Shown: positions 1-9,864, numbered from the stretch's first letter. The stretch is DNA of 64,000 nt from Helicobacter pylori (GCF_030062585.1 NZ_CP071935.1:1194627-1258626); one strand, 5' to 3'. Translations and numbers: made by a program. Notes: generated by a model not told the origin, from the letters alone.

Positions 1-70
1 AGGGCTAAACACTTCCCTCTTTTTCAAACGCCTTGTAGTGTTTAATGTGAGTTATGTTTATAGTTTTTAG
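1..70 (+). CDS. C-terminal end of a Hop-type outer membrane protein (partial)
   Basis: Only the last 22 codons lie in the window (first complete codon at 2-4, TAG at 68-70). The peptide ends VFNVSYVYSF: alternating hydrophobic residues closing with phenylalanine, the signature of the last beta strand of H. pylori Hop/Hor porins that is read by the outer-membrane insertion machinery. By position next to the tautomerase it probably corresponds to HP0923 (hopK), but this cannot be proved from 22 residues. A strong hairpin follows immediately. Confidence 0.65.
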   Translation, partial: GLNTSLFFKRLVVFNVSYVYSF

Positions 71-92
71 GGGGGTAGAAATAAGCACCCCC
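71..92. terminator. Hairpin between convergent genes
   Basis: GGGGGT at 71-76 pairs with ACCCCC at 87-92 around a 10-base loop. It starts one base after the stop codon of the plus-strand porin and lies 45 bases beyond the end of the minus-strand tautomerase, so it can serve both transcripts. There is no long T run after it on the plus strand. Confidence 0.55.
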
Positions 93-136
93 TTGCATGT
101 TTTAGCGTATCGCAACCTTTGAATTTCAAAAACTCT

Positions 137-343
137 TCAGTTTTTTTGCCTCAAATGATGGACGCTCTCGCCCCCAAGACCATAATTATTAGAATCGACC
201 TCATCTATAATAACCACAACAGAAGCCTTATTTTTGTTTAACACCTTAACCATCAAATCTGAAACCCCTTCAATCAATTGCTGTTTTTGCTCGTTTGTTG
301 GTCCTCCATTTTCTGGCACAAGTTTGATATTGATAAACGGCAT
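137..343 (-). CDS. dmpI: 4-oxalocrotonate tautomerase family protein
   Basis: A 68-residue protein beginning MPFINIKL. In the 4-oxalocrotonate tautomerase family the initiator methionine is removed and the exposed proline acts as the catalytic base; the Pro2, the short beta-alpha-beta length and the GGPTNEQKQQLIEGV helix fit. The family works as cytoplasmic hexamers that interconvert enol and keto dicarboxylates, but no degradation pathway is visible nearby, so the substrate in this organism is unknown. It is transcribed away from recR and converges with the porin end at 70. Known in H. pylori as HP0924. Confidence 0.85.
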   Translation of the reverse strand: MPFINIKLVPENGGPTNEQKQQLIEGVSDLMVKVLNKNKASVVVIIDEVDSNNYGLGGESVHHLRQKN

Positions 344-486
344 GTTATTCCTTAAAATTGAGATAGCACATTATAACACTTCTATTTAAACGCTTCATTA
401 AGCGCTTTTTCATATTATATTAATTAAACCCCCTTTTAAAAACAATAAAAGCCCTTTTAGTGGCTTTCAAGTCAAGTTAAGTTTGA

Positions 487-492
487 TATACT
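487..492 (+). promoter_or_regulatory. Promoter -10 box directly in front of recR
   Basis: TATACT ends six bases before the recR ATG at 499. A start site at the usual distance falls on or next to the ATG, and no Shine-Dalgarno sequence is visible between box and start. This suggests a leaderless or nearly leaderless transcript for the long recR operon. Confidence 0.5.
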
Positions 493-498
493 AACAAA

Positions 499-1080
499 AT
501 GAATACTTATAAAAACAGCTTGAATCACTTTTTAAATTTAGTGGATTGTTTAGAAAAAATCCCCAATGTGGGTAAAAAGTCTGCCTTCAAAATGGCGTAT
601 CATTTGGGTTTGGAAAACCCTTATCTGGCACTCAAGATCACGCACGCTTTAGAAAACGCCCTAGAAAACCTTAAAACATGTGCATCTTGTAACGCGCTCA
701 GCGAGAGTGAAGTTTGTGAGATTTGCTCTGATGGGAGCCGGCAAAATTCTCAGCTTTGCATGGTTTTACACCCAAGAGACGTGTTTATTTTAGAAGACTT
801 AAAGGATTTTTTAGGGCGCTATTATGTGTTAAATTCTATAGAAGAAGTGGATTTTAACGCCCTAGAAAAACGCCTGATTGAAGAAAACATTAAAGAAATC
901 ATTTTTGCTTTCCCTCCCACTTTAGCCAATGATTCTCTAATGCTTTATATTGAAGATAAATTACAACGATTCCATCTCACTTTCACTAAAATCGCTCAAG
1001 GCGTGCCTACTGGAGTGAATTTTGAAAACATTGACTCCGTTTCGCTCTCAAGGGCGTTTAATTCAAGGATCAAAGCATGA
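499..1080 (+). CDS. recR: Recombination mediator RecR
   Basis: 193 residues, normal RecR length. An N-terminal helix-hairpin-helix region ([16 protein letters not shown], about 21-36) is followed by a zinc finger with Cys61, Cys64, Cys73 and Cys76 and then the Toprim domain ([17 protein letters not shown] onward). RecR with RecO loads RecA onto SSB-coated gaps. RecO lies in this window too (23627). recR leads a plus-strand run whose next gene, truD, starts inside the recR stop (ATGA overlap at 1077-1080), so the two are translationally coupled. No ribosome binding site is seen at its own start. Confidence 0.95.
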   Translation: MNTYKNSLNHFLNLVDCLEKIPNVGKKSAFKMAYHLGLENPYLALKITHALENALENLKTCASCNALSESEVCEICSDGSRQNSQLCMVLHPRDVFILEDLKDFLGRYYVLNSIEEVDFNALEKRLIEENIKEIIFAFPPTLANDSLMLYIEDKLQRFHLTFTKIAQGVPTGVNFENIDSVSLSRAFNSRIKA

Positions 1081-2222
1081 ATTTAAACTTTATGCCCCTA
1101 TTGCACGCCTATAACCATGCGAGCATTGATTTTCATTTCAATTCTAGCGCTAGGGATTTTTGCGTGCATGAAGTGCCTTTGTATGAATTTAGCAACACGG
1201 GCGAACATGCCGTTATTCAAGTGAGAAAAAGCGGTTTAAGCACTTTAGAAATGCTTCAAATTTTTTCTCAAATTTTAGGGGTAAAAATCGCTGAATTGGG
1301 TTATGCGGGCTTGAAAGATAAAAACGCGCTGACGACTCAATTCATCTCACTCCCCAAAAAATACGCCCCTTTATTAGAAAAAAATACGCATAATTTGCAA
1401 GAAAGAAACCTTAAAATCCTGTCTTTGAATTACCATCATAATAAAATCAAATTAGGGCATTTAAAGGGTAATCGCTTTTTTATGCGCTTTAAAAAAATGA
1501 CCCCCCTAAACGCTCAAAAAACAAAGCAGGTTTTAGAACAAATCGCGCAATTTGGCATGCCTAATTATTTTGGCTCGCAACGCTTTGGGAAGTTCAATGA
1601 CAACCATAAAGAGGGTTTAAAAATCTTGCAAAATGAAACGAAATTCGCCCATCAAAAATTAAACGCTTTTTTAATTTCAAGCTATCAAAGTTATTTGTTT
1701 AATTCACTTTTAAGCAAACGATTAGAAATCAGTAAAATCATTAGCGATTTTAGCCTAAAAGAAAATTTAGAATTTTTTAAACAAAAAAATTTAAGCGTTA
1801 ATTCAAACGCCCTAAAAGCCCTTAAAAACCAAGCCCACCCTTTTAAAATTTTAGAAGGCGATGTGATGTGCCATTACCCTTATGGGAAGTTTTTTGACGC
1901 TTTAAAATTAGAAAAAGAAAGCGAAAGGTTTTTGAACAAAGAAGCTGCGCCTACGGGGTTACTAGACGGCAAAAAGGCTCTTTATGCAAAAAATTTGAGT
2001 TTAGAAATTGAAAAAGAATTCCAGCATAACCTTTTAAGTAGCCATGCTAAAACGCTAGGATCCAGGCGGTTTTTTTGGGTGTTTGCAGAAAATGTAACTT
2101 CCCAATATATCAAAGAAAAAGCGCAATTTGAATTGGGATTTTACTTGCCTAAAGGGAGTTATGCGAGCGCGTTGCTCAAAGAAATCAAGCATGAGAAAGG
2201 AGAAAATAATGACGAATTTTGA
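1077..2222 (+). CDS. truD: tRNA pseudouridine(13) synthase TruD
   Basis: 381 residues. TruD converts U13 of tRNA(Glu) and relatives to pseudouridine. The catalytic motif [13 protein letters not shown] (about 76-88, Asp81 the nucleophile) and the downstream motif NYFGSQRFG, both diagnostic for the family, are present. It overlaps recR by 4 bases and its last 14 bases contain the start and ribosome binding site of htpX, so it sits inside an operon. Confidence 0.95.
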   Translation: MNLNFMPLLHAYNHASIDFHFNSSARDFCVHEVPLYEFSNTGEHAVIQVRKSGLSTLEMLQIFSQILGVKIAELGYAGLKDKNALTTQFISLPKKYAPLLEKNTHNLQERNLKILSLNYHHNKIKLGHLKGNRFFMRFKKMTPLNAQKTKQVLEQIAQFGMPNYFGSQRFGKFNDNHKEGLKILQNETKFAHQKLNAFLISSYQSYLFNSLLSKRLEISKIISDFSLKENLEFFKQKNLSVNSNALKALKNQAHPFKILEGDVMCHYPYGKFFDALKLEKESERFLNKEAAPTGLLDGKKALYAKNLSLEIEKEFQHNLLSSHAKTLGSRRFFWVFAENVTSQYIKEKAQFELGFYLPKGSYASALLKEIKHEKGENNDEF

Positions 2223-3141
2223 AAAGATTATCGCGCAAAACAGGCTCAAAACGAACGCGGTTTTAACCACTTATTGTGCGATTTTTGCTTTTATCGGGTT
2301 GTTGGTGGATGCTATTAGAATCAACGCTAATGATTTAGGCATAGCCCTTTTTAAACTCATGACTTTTCAAATTTTTCCTACGATCACTATTGTCATGTTT
2401 TTAGCGGCTTTTGTCATTATTCTTGTTTGTATCCAAAATTTTAGCTCTATCATGTTAAGCGGTGATGAATACAAGCTCATTGACCCAAGCAAGGTTTTAA
2501 GCTCTAAAGAAAATCAAATCCATCGCCTTTTGTTAGAGCTTTTAGAAGAGGCTAATCTTCATTTTGAGCCTAAACTTTATATCATTAACGCCCCTTACAT
2601 GAACGCTTTTGCGAGCGGGTGGGATGAATCTAATTCTCTTATCGCTCTTACAAGCGCTTTAATAGAAAGATTGGATAGAGACGAATTGAAAGCCGTGATC
2701 GCTCATGAGCTCAGCCACATACGGCACAATGACATCCGCTTGACCATGTGCGTGGGGATTTTAAGCAATATCATGCTGTTAGTGGCTAATTTTAGCGTGT
2801 ATTTTTTCATGGGGAATCGCAAGAATAGTGGGGCGAATTTAGCCCGAATGATTTTATTGGGTTTACAGATCATTTTGCCTTTTTTAACGCTTATTTTGCA
2901 AATGTATTTGAGCCGCACACGAGAATACATGGCCGATAGCGGGGCGGCGTTTTTAATGCATGACAATAAGCCCATGATCAGAGCCTTACAAAAAATTTCC
3001 AACGATTACACCAACAACGATTATAAAGAAATAGATAAAAATAGCACCCGATCAGCGGCCTATCTTTTTAACGCTGAAATGTTTAGCACCCACCCTAGCA
3101 TTAAAAATCGTATCCAATCCTTAAGAAAGCGTGTGATTTAA
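2209..3141 (+). CDS. htpX: Membrane zinc metalloprotease HtpX
   Basis: The start is placed at ATG 2209, preceded by AAGGAGA at 2198-2204, rather than at longer in-frame starts inside truD. The protein has 310 residues: two hydrophobic segments near the N-terminus (about 20-36 and 55-76), a cytoplasmic M48 protease domain with the zinc-binding HELSH at 166-170, two further hydrophobic segments, and the third-ligand region [10 protein letters not shown]. HtpX degrades misfolded membrane proteins. It ends exactly where folE begins. Confidence 0.92.
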   Translation: MTNFEKIIAQNRLKTNAVLTTYCAIFAFIGLLVDAIRINANDLGIALFKLMTFQIFPTITIVMFLAAFVIILVCIQNFSSIMLSGDEYKLIDPSKVLSSKENQIHRLLLELLEEANLHFEPKLYIINAPYMNAFASGWDESNSLIALTSALIERLDRDELKAVIAHELSHIRHNDIRLTMCVGILSNIMLLVANFSVYFFMGNRKNSGANLARMILLGLQIILPFLTLILQMYLSRTREYMADSGAAFLMHDNKPMIRALQKISNDYTNNDYKEIDKNSTRSAAYLFNAEMFSTHPSIKNRIQSLRKRVI

Positions 3142-3684
3142 ATGGAAAATTTTTTCAACCAATTTTTTGAAAACATCGGCGAAGACAAGAATCGAGAAGG
3201 TTTGAAAGAGACGCCTAAAAGGGTTCAAGAATTATGGAAATTCTTGTATAAAGGCTATAAAGAAGACCCTAGAGTGGCTTTAAAAAGCGCGTATTTTCAG
3301 GGCGTTTGCGATGAAATGATAGTGGCTCAAAACATTGAATTTTACTCCACTTGCGAGCACCATTTGCTCCCTTTTTTTGGGAATATTAGCGTGGGATATA
3401 TCCCTAAGGAAAAGATTGTAGGCATTAGCACGATCGCTAAACTCATTGAAATTTATAGCAAACGCCTACAAATCCAAGAAAGGCTGACCACTCAAATTGC
3501 AGAAACTTTTGATGAAATCATAGAGCCAAGGGGTGTGATCGTGGTTTGTGAAGCCAAACATTTGTGCATGAGCATGCAAGGGGTGCAAAAGCAAAATGCG
3601 ATCATTAAAACAAGCGTGTTAAGAGGCCTCTTCAAAAAAGACCCTAAAACCAGAGCTGAATTTATGCAACTCTTAAAATCTTAG
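3142..3684 (+). CDS. folE: GTP cyclohydrolase I
   Basis: 180 residues. FolE opens GTP to dihydroneopterin triphosphate, the entry to folate and, in bacteria with QueD/QueE, to queuosine-type deazapurines; queD and queE follow 3 kb downstream in the same run. Zinc ligands are recognisable as Cys71 and His74 (STCEHHLLPF) and Cys142 (HLCMSMQGV). Its ATG directly follows the htpX stop with no spacer, so translation is probably coupled. Confidence 0.95.
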   Translation: MENFFNQFFENIGEDKNREGLKETPKRVQELWKFLYKGYKEDPRVALKSAYFQGVCDEMIVAQNIEFYSTCEHHLLPFFGNISVGYIPKEKIVGISTIAKLIEIYSKRLQIQERLTTQIAETFDEIIEPRGVIVVCEAKHLCMSMQGVQKQNAIIKTSVLRGLFKKDPKTRAEFMQLLKS

Positions 3685-3686
3685 GT

Positions 3687-3692
3687 TATAAT
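3687..3692 (+). promoter_or_regulatory. Possible internal promoter in front of ispA
   Basis: TATAAT lies between the folE stop and the ispA ATG at 3700, seven bases before the start codon. As at recR, no Shine-Dalgarno sequence is visible, so a transcript from here would be leaderless. Confidence 0.45.
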
Positions 3693-3699
3693 TCTATAC

Positions 3700-4611
3700 A
3701 TGAATAGCCCTAATTTATCCTTTTATTATAATGAGTGCGAGCGTTTTGAAAGCTTTTTAAAAAACCATCATTTACACCCTGAAAGCTTCCACCCTTATTT
3801 GGAAAAAGCCTTTTTTGAAATGGTGCTTAATGGAGGTAAAAGGTTCCGCCCCAAGCTTTTTTTAGCCGTGCTTTGCTCTTTAGTGGGTCAAAAAGATTAT
3901 TCTAACCAACAAACAGAATATTTTAAAATCGCTTTAAGCATTGAATGCTTGCACACTTATTCGCTCATCCATGACGATTTGCCATGCATGGATAACGCCT
4001 CTTTAAGGAGAAACCACCCCACTTTACACGCCAAATACGATGAAACCACAGCCGTTTTAATCGGCGATGCGCTCAACACCTACTCTTTTGAATTGCTTTC
4101 AAACGCTTTATTAGAAAGCCGTATCATTGTGGAATTAATCAAAATCTTAAGCGCTAATGGGGGGATTAAAGGCATGATCTTAGGGCAGGCTTTGGATTGC
4201 TATTTTGAAAACACGCCCTTAAATTTAGAGCAGCTCACTTTCTTACACGAGCATAAAACCGCTAAATTGATTAGTGCGAGCTTGGTGATGGGGCTTGTTG
4301 CAAGCGGTATTAAAGATGAAGAGCTTTTTAAATGGCTTCAGGCTTTTGGGTTAAAAACGGGTCTTTGTTTTCAAGTGCTAGATGATATTATAGATGTTAC
4401 GCAAGATGAAAAAGAAAGCGGTAAAACCACTCATTTAGACAGCGCTAAAAACAGCTTTGTGAATTTATTGGGGCTAGAGAAGGCAAGCGGTTACGCCCAA
4501 ACTTTAAAAACAGAGGTTTTAAACGATTTAAATCTGTTGAAACCCGCTTATCCTTTATTGCAAGAAAATTTAAACGCATTATTGAACACTCTATTTAAAG
4601 GCAAGACATGA
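3700..4611 (+). CDS. ispA: Geranyl/farnesyl diphosphate synthase (trans-prenyltransferase)
   Basis: 303 residues. It condenses isopentenyl diphosphate with allylic diphosphates, feeding quinone and undecaprenyl synthesis. The first aspartate-rich motif is DDLPCMD (92-98), with GGKRFRP upstream (45-51); the second is DDIID near 228. The four-residue spacing in the first motif is typical of bacterial farnesyl/geranylgeranyl synthases, so exact product length is not certain. The stop overlaps the surE start by 4 bases. Confidence 0.92.
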   Translation: MNSPNLSFYYNECERFESFLKNHHLHPESFHPYLEKAFFEMVLNGGKRFRPKLFLAVLCSLVGQKDYSNQQTEYFKIALSIECLHTYSLIHDDLPCMDNASLRRNHPTLHAKYDETTAVLIGDALNTYSFELLSNALLESRIIVELIKILSANGGIKGMILGQALDCYFENTPLNLEQLTFLHEHKTAKLISASLVMGLVASGIKDEELFKWLQAFGLKTGLCFQVLDDIIDVTQDEKESGKTTHLDSAKNSFVNLLGLEKASGYAQTLKTEVLNDLNLLKPAYPLLQENLNALLNTLFKGKT

Positions 4612-5411
4612 AAAAAATTCTACTCACCAATGATGATGGCTACCATGCAAAAGGCATTAAAGCTTTAGAACAAGCTTTAGAAAACATGGCAGAAATCTAT
4701 GTGGTCGCCCCCAAGCATGAAAAAAGCGCATGCTCGCAATGCATCACTATCACCGCGCCTTTGAGAGCGGAGAAAATTAAGGGCAAAGAAGGCCGGCATT
4801 ACAGGATTGATGATGGCACGCCGAGCGATTGCGTGTATCTGGCGATCAATGAGTTGTTTAAACATGTTTGTTTTGATTTGGTGATTTCAGGGATCAATCT
4901 TGGCTCTAACATGGGCGAAGACACGATTTATTCAGGAACGGTGGCCGGAGCGATTGAAGGCACGATTCAGGGCGTGCCTTCCATTGCGATTTCTCAAATC
5001 CTTTCTAACAAAAACAAAAACACTCCCTTAAGTTTTGATTTGGCTCAAAAGATCATCCAGGATTTAGTCCAAAACATTTTCAAAAACGGCTATCCTTTAA
5101 AAGGGCGCAAACTCCTGAATGTGAATGTCCCTAATTGCTCCTTACAAGAATATCAGGGCGAACGCATCACCCCTAAGGGCTATAGGCTGTATAAAAAAGA
5201 AGTGCATAAACGAACAGACCCCAAAAATGAAAGCTATTTTTGGCTAGGGTTACACCCCTTAGAATGGCAAAAGCGTGAAAATGAAGACAGACTCTCTGAT
5301 TTTGACGCTATTGCTTCAAACCATGCCTCTATCACGCCTTTAAATTTAGACTTAACCAGTTATGATGATCTAAAAAGCTTGGAATCTTGGCATGAGGGAA
5401 TGTTAAAGTGA
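4608..5411 (+). CDS. surE: 5'/3'-nucleotidase SurE
   Basis: 267 residues. SurE is a metal-dependent phosphatase acting on nucleoside monophosphates, linked to stationary-phase survival. The metal site is visible in [13 protein letters not shown] (Asp9, Asp10) and the family motif [20 protein letters not shown] is intact. It starts in the ispA stop (ATGA) and its own stop overlaps the GTG of the next gene. Confidence 0.94.
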   Translation: MKKILLTNDDGYHAKGIKALEQALENMAEIYVVAPKHEKSACSQCITITAPLRAEKIKGKEGRHYRIDDGTPSDCVYLAINELFKHVCFDLVISGINLGSNMGEDTIYSGTVAGAIEGTIQGVPSIAISQILSNKNKNTPLSFDLAQKIIQDLVQNIFKNGYPLKGRKLLNVNVPNCSLQEYQGERITPKGYRLYKKEVHKRTDPKNESYFWLGLHPLEWQKRENEDRLSDFDAIASNHASITPLNLDLTSYDDLKSLESWHEGMLK

Positions 5412-6067
5412 GTAAAAATCACCGCTTGGCTTTTTTAGGGCTAATTGTTGGGGTGTTTTTTTTCTTTAATGCATGCCAGCACCGCCTGCACATGGGGTAT
5501 TATTCAGAAGTTACAGGGGATTATTTGTTCAATTATAATTCCACTATTGTGGTGGCTTATGACAGAAGCGATGCGATGACTTCTTATTATATCAATGTGA
5601 TCGTTTATGAATTGCAAAAATTAGGCTTTTACAATGTCTTCACGCAAGCGGAATTCCCATTAGATAAAGCAAAAAATGTGATCTATGCGCGCATTGTCCG
5701 TAACATCTCGGCTGTGCCGTTTTATCAATACAATTACCAACTGATCGATCAAGTCAATAAGCCTTGTTATTTTCTTGGGGGGCAGTTTTATTGCTCTCAA
5801 ACCCCTACGGATTACTACGCTATCAATGGCTTTAGCGAGCAAATTTTAATGAGCGCTAATTCGCATTTTATTTTAGATTGGTATGATGTGGTGTTGCAAA
5901 AACGGGTTTTATATGTGGATGGGAGCGTGAGCGGGAGGACTTGCGGCTATCAGATGCTCTATAGGGATTTGATTAAAAGCACGATCAAGCGCATTGATTT
6001 TAACCGCCCTGAACGCTACTACTATAATTTAAGACTGCCCCTTTATCAGCCATGTTATAGGCAATGA
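5408..6067 (+). CDS. Predicted lipoprotein of unknown function
   Basis: 219 residues from a GTG start that overlaps the surE stop (GTGA). The N-terminus is a lipoprotein signal: positive start (SKNHR), hydrophobic stretch, and a lipobox-like FFFNAC with Cys at about residue 23. The mature part is rich in tyrosine and predicted mainly beta. It contains several cysteines (about Cys118 and Cys127) that could form disulfides. I recognise it as the H. pylori conserved protein in the HP0931-0932 position but not its function. It sits inside the recR-queE operon. Confidence 0.75.
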   Translation: MSKNHRLAFLGLIVGVFFFFNACQHRLHMGYYSEVTGDYLFNYNSTIVVAYDRSDAMTSYYINVIVYELQKLGFYNVFTQAEFPLDKAKNVIYARIVRNISAVPFYQYNYQLIDQVNKPCYFLGGQFYCSQTPTDYYAINGFSEQILMSANSHFILDWYDVVLQKRVLYVDGSVSGRTCGYQMLYRDLIKSTIKRIDFNRPERYYYNLRLPLYQPCYRQ

Positions 6068-6070
6068 GCA

Positions 6071-6673
6071 ATGGTTATCAGGCGATTGTATAAATTTTGC
6101 GCTAGCCATGTGGTGCGTAATTGCTCTTCTTTAAAATGCGCTCAAAATATCCATGGGCATAATTATGAAGTGGAAGTCTTTATTGAAACCAACCGCTTAG
6201 ATAACGCGAACATGGCGTTAGATTTTGGGTTGATGCAGCAAGAAATGCAAACCTTTATAGACTCCTTTGATCATGCCCATCATTTTTGGGATAAAGAAAG
6301 CACTGAGTTTCAGCGTTTTATAGAAAATCATTGCGTTCGTTACGTGAAATGCTCGTTTAATTTGAGCGCAGAGAGTTACGCCCTCATGTTTTTATACTAC
6401 CTTTCAAGGATTTTACAAAAAAGCGTTTTTTCTAATAATGAAGGGGAGTTAAAAGTCTCTAGCGTGCGCGTGCATGAGACTAAAAACGGCTACGCTGAAA
6501 GCTTTTTAAAAGATTTAGAAAACCCTCATTTTAAATCTTTAGTGCATAATCATTGCGTTTCATTTTCGCAAGGCATTCAAAATTTGTGGCATGATAAGGA
6601 CTTTTTCAATAAAATCATTAGCGATGAAAAACAATGCTTTTTCCACGCTAAACCCTTACACCAAATCCCATGA
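6071..6673 (+). CDS. queD: 6-carboxytetrahydropterin synthase-type protein QueD
   Basis: 200 residues, longer than the about 120 of E. coli QueD because of a C-terminal extension. It should convert dihydroneopterin triphosphate to 6-carboxytetrahydropterin for queuosine. Seen: zinc histidines His13 (CASHVV) and His28/His30 (IHGHNYEV), the catalytic Cys23 five residues before the HGH, and FDHAHHFWD. The stop overlaps queE by 4 bases, and FolE, which makes its substrate, is encoded upstream in the same run. Confidence 0.88.
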   Translation: MVIRRLYKFCASHVVRNCSSLKCAQNIHGHNYEVEVFIETNRLDNANMALDFGLMQQEMQTFIDSFDHAHHFWDKESTEFQRFIENHCVRYVKCSFNLSAESYALMFLYYLSRILQKSVFSNNEGELKVSSVRVHETKNGYAESFLKDLENPHFKSLVHNHCVSFSQGIQNLWHDKDFFNKIISDEKQCFFHAKPLHQIP

Positions 6674-7425
6674 AACTCCCGGTCGTTGAGAGCTTTTTTT
6701 CCTTACAAGGTGAAGGCCAAAGGATAGGCAAACCCAGTCTTTTTTTGCGCTTAGGGGGGTGTAACCTTTCATGCAAGGGCTTTAATTGTAAAACCTCATT
6801 GAATGATGAAATCCTAACAGGTTGCGATAGTTTGTATGCGGTGCATCCTAAATTCCAAACATCTTGGGATTATTATGATGATCCTAAACCCTTGATTGAA
6901 CGATTAGTTAATTTAGCCCCTAATTATAAGGATTTTGATTTCATTCTTACAGGCGGGGAGCCAAGCTTGTATTTCAATAACCCTATTTTATTGAGCGTTT
7001 TAGAGCATTTCTACCATAAAAAAATCCCTTTATGTGTAGAGAGTAATGGTTCTATTTTTTTTGAATTTAGCCCTATTTTAAAAGAATTGCATTTCACCCT
7101 AAGCGTCAAACTCTCTTTTTCTTTGGAAGAAGAAAGCAAGCGGATCAACCTTAAAGCCTTGCAAAACATCTTAAATAATGCTAAAAGCGTGCATTTTAAA
7201 TTTGTATTGGAGAGCCAAAACGCCGCTCAATCTATTATAGAAATTCAAAGCCTTTTGAAACAACTCTCCTTAAAAAATAATGAAATCTTTTTAATGCCCT
7301 TAGGCACAAATAACAACGAGCTAGATAAAAATCTAAAAACCCTAGCCCCCCTAGCCATAAAGCATGGTTTCAGGCTGAGCGATAGGCTTCATATCCGCTT
7401 GTGGGATAATCAAAAAGGGTTTTAA
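6670..7425 (+). CDS. queE: 7-carboxy-7-deazaguanine synthase QueE (radical SAM)
   Basis: 251 residues. QueE rearranges 6-carboxytetrahydropterin to 7-carboxy-7-deazaguanine. N-terminal EGQRIGKPSLFLRLGGC and LTGGEPSLY match the family. The cluster cysteines are unusual: Cys31 and Cys35 are followed by Cys40 and then Cys52, so the classical CX3CX2C spacing is absent and the third iron ligand must be Cys40 or Cys52. It is coupled to queD by an ATGA overlap and ends the operon; about 100 bases follow without a clear terminator. Confidence 0.88.
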   Translation: MKLPVVESFFSLQGEGQRIGKPSLFLRLGGCNLSCKGFNCKTSLNDEILTGCDSLYAVHPKFQTSWDYYDDPKPLIERLVNLAPNYKDFDFILTGGEPSLYFNNPILLSVLEHFYHKKIPLCVESNGSIFFEFSPILKELHFTLSVKLSFSLEEESKRINLKALQNILNNAKSVHFKFVLESQNAAQSIIEIQSLLKQLSLKNNEIFLMPLGTNNNELDKNLKTLAPLAIKHGFRLSDRLHIRLWDNQKGF

Positions 7426-7521
7426 ATCCATCATATCATACAAAGCGTTATTATTTTAAGCTAAAAATTGTTATCATTACGCTCATTAAGGGATCATTTC
7501 ATCTTTGGAAGTTAGGAAATC

Positions 7522-8007
7522 ATGACCATCAAAGTTTTTTCGCCCAAATACCCCACTGAATTAGAAGAATTTTATGCTGAGCGCATCGCTGATAACCCTT
7601 TAGGGTTTATCCAACGCTTGGATCTTTTGCCTAGCATTAGCGGGTTCGTTCAAAAATTGCACGAGCATGGCGGGGAATTTTTTGAAATGAGAGAGAATAA
7701 AAAGCTCATTGGGATTTGTGGGCTTAATCATATCAATCAAACAGAAGCCGAGCTGTGTAAATTCCATATAAATAGCGCTTATCAATCCCAAGGGTTGGGT
7801 CAAAAACTCTATGAGAGCGTGGAGCGATACGCTTTTATTAAAGGCTATACTAAAATCTCTTTGCATGTGAGCAAGAGTCAAATCAAAGCATGCAACCTCT
7901 ATCAAAAACTGGGTTTTACGCGCATCAAAGAAGAGGATTGCGTGGTGGAGTTGGGCGAAGAGACTTTGATTTTCCCCACTCTTTTTATGGAAAAGATTCT
8001 GTCTTGA
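7522..8007 (+). CDS. GNAT-family N-acetyltransferase
   Basis: 161 residues with AGGA eight bases before the ATG. The acetyl-CoA binding motif A is YQSQGLGQKLYESVERYA (about 93-110), followed by KISLHVSKSQIKACNLYQKLGF, the usual GNAT C-terminal core. The acceptor is unknown. It has its own leader region (7426-7521) containing a TATCAT that could be a -10 box. Known as HP0935. Confidence 0.85.
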   Translation: MTIKVFSPKYPTELEEFYAERIADNPLGFIQRLDLLPSISGFVQKLHEHGGEFFEMRENKKLIGICGLNHINQTEAELCKFHINSAYQSQGLGQKLYESVERYAFIKGYTKISLHVSKSQIKACNLYQKLGFTRIKEEDCVVELGEETLIFPTLFMEKILS

Positions 8008-8105
8008 TTGGTGCATCCATTTGACACACGCCCAAGCGACATTCAAACTATCAAACTTTCATTAACACAGCCTAATTAATGTTAAATAAACCCTAAAACA
8101 AACGC

Positions 8106-8348
8106 TTGTTTTTAAAATTTTGTTTTTCAAGCGCTTCGCAAAGTTTTAGAAGCCCTATTTTAGGGGTTAACGCTAAAATAGGCTATCAAAACTACTTTAA
8201 TGATTTTATAGGGTTGGCTTATTATGGCATCATCAAATACAATTACGCTAAAGCGAGCAGTGAGAAAGTCCAGCAATTGAGCTATGGCGGTGGGATAGAT
8301 TTGTTGGTGGATTTCATCACCACTTACTCCAATAAAAATAGGGGTTAG
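8106..8348 (+). pseudogene. Fragment of a Hop-family outer membrane protein
   Basis: A roughly 60-residue stretch from about 8160 reads GVNAKIGYQNYFNDFIGL, then YYGIIKYNYAKA and LSYGGGIDLLVDF, which are recognisable strand sequences from the C-terminal barrel of Hop porins. There is no signal peptide, no ribosome binding site and no terminal phenylalanine; the frame stops at 8346-8348 in the middle of a barrel (TTYSNKNRG). It is a small orphaned piece, most likely from recombination between hop genes. Confidence 0.7.
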
Positions 8349-8505
8349 GGGGTTTTAATGAGGTTGCAGAGAGGAATTATACCCCAACCCCCTTAAGAGT
8401 TTTACAACAAAATGAGATCCAAAACGAAAAAATTTTATCATCACCAAAACCCACCAACGCTATCGGCTAAGTTTTGATTGAATCACTCAAAGGTTTGCAC
8501 ATCCT

Positions 8506-9864
8506 TCATGCTGTGGGCGGCACTTCGTGTTGGGTATTAGATTTATTGTAAATTGGCGCCATTAAAAGCGATACAATAAAAGCGATTAAAGCAACCACAA
8601 AAATATAAAAGCTTAAACCATAACTTTGCAAGCTTTCAGGGGCTGCTATAGCTTTTGCGTTTAACCAGCTTGAAAGTTGAGGGGTAAAGCCGGCGGTTAT
8701 AGCATAGGCTATGTTATAAGCAAAGGAAATCCCACTAAAACGGATTCTAGCGCTAAACACATCGCTCATAAAAATGGGGCAAAAATTCATAATGCCCGCG
8801 CAAAAGCAAGCTAAAAAGTATAAAACTATGGTATTGACTAAACTTGGCACGTTAGAATAAAATTCTTTAAAAAACAAAAAGCCAAAAAAGGCAAAGGCCA
8901 CACTAAAAGCCATGCAAACTTTGTGCGGTTTGATTTTATCGGCCAAAAACCCGGTGAAAATAATAGAACTTACAATACTAACAAGCCCTAAAATTTGAAA
9001 ATAGGTTTTTTCAAACGGAGTGAAATTAAAATTGGGATGCGTAAGAGTAAAATTCGGGACAAAAAGGATAAAAATCAAAATACAAGCGGTTAAAACCCAA
9101 GTGATAAGCATGGAGATTGATATACCAAAGAGGGAATTTTTAAACACCTCTTTAAGCGGGAATTTGACTAAGGCATCGTCTTGCTTCATTTGCTGAAAAA
9201 CGGGAGTTTCTTCTAAAAAGCGCCTCAAATACACAGAAATGATACCAAAAATCCCTCCAAGCCCAAAAGCAACCCGCCAAGCCCAAGCTTCAACAACAGG
9301 CTTGTCAAAAACCATATAAATCCCGATATAAACCAAACTCCCAAGCAAAATCCCAGAAACTACGGAAGCGGTTAAAAAACCGATATAAGTGTTTTTTTGC
9401 CCTTGCGGGGCATGTTCATGGACAAAAACCCAAGCGCCAGGCAATTCACCACCCACAGCAACGCCTTGACAAATCCTAACAAACACCAAAAAAACAGGAG
9501 CTATGTAACCAAGATAATGAGCGTTTTTGGGGGTAAGTCCCATGCTATCCACGCCAAAACCCACCAAATGATCAAAAGTTGGCATTAAAGCTAGCGCAAA
9601 GGTTGGGATCACCATTAATAAAATAGAGAGCATGAACATGTTTTTACGACCGAATCTATCCCCAAAGTGGGCCATCACTATGCCACCAAGCGGGCGCGCC
9701 AGATAACCTGCGGCAAAGATCCCATAAGTGTTGATTTCAGACCAGATAGGGCTAAGCGTGTTCGGGAAAAAGTGTTTGGCAATGATACTTGTAAAAAATA
9801 CAAAGATGATAAAATCGTAAAATTCTAAAGTCCCACCAAGCGAAGACAATCCTAAGGTTTTCAC
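8506..9864 (-). CDS. proP: MFS transporter, ProP-like metabolite:H+ symporter
   Basis: 452 residues with about twelve hydrophobic segments. The MFS loop motif DRFGRKNMF and the family-type N-terminus LGLSSLGGTLEFYDFIIF place it in the metabolite:H+ symporter group that includes the osmoprotectant carrier ProP and dicarboxylate carriers; the substrate is not deducible. The start is uncertain: the only in-frame start is GTG 9862-9864, with AGG about ten bases upstream. An ATG with a good AAAGG (about 9890) is out of frame by one, and the coding sense continues a few codons upstream of the GTG (KHLGKKE) to a TGA. Confidence 0.85.
   Translation of the reverse strand: MKTLGLSSLGGTLEFYDFIIFVFFTSIIAKHFFPNTLSPIWSEINTYGIFAAGYLARPLGGIVMAHFGDRFGRKNMFMLSILLMVIPTFALALMPTFDHLVGFGVDSMGLTPKNAHYLGYIAPVFLVFVRICQGVAVGGELPGAWVFVHEHAPQGQKNTYIGFLTASVVSGILLGSLVYIGIYMVFDKPVVEAWAWRVAFGLGGIFGIISVYLRRFLEETPVFQQMKQDDALVKFPLKEVFKNSLFGISISMLITWVLTACILIFILFVPNFTLTHPNFNFTPFEKTYFQILGLVSIVSSIIFTGFLADKIKPHKVCMAFSVAFAFFGFLFFKEFYSNVPSLVNTIVLYFLACFCAGIMNFCPIFMSDVFSARIRFSGISFAYNIAYAITAGFTPQLSSWLNAKAIAAPESLQSYGLSFYIFVVALIAFIVSLLMAPIYNKSNTQHEVPPTA

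Noticed and set aside
7455-7480. Fur-box-like sequence (TTGTTATCATTA) upstream of the acetyltransferase
   Set aside because: The match to either the E. coli or H. pylori Fur site is partial and the gene has no known iron link.
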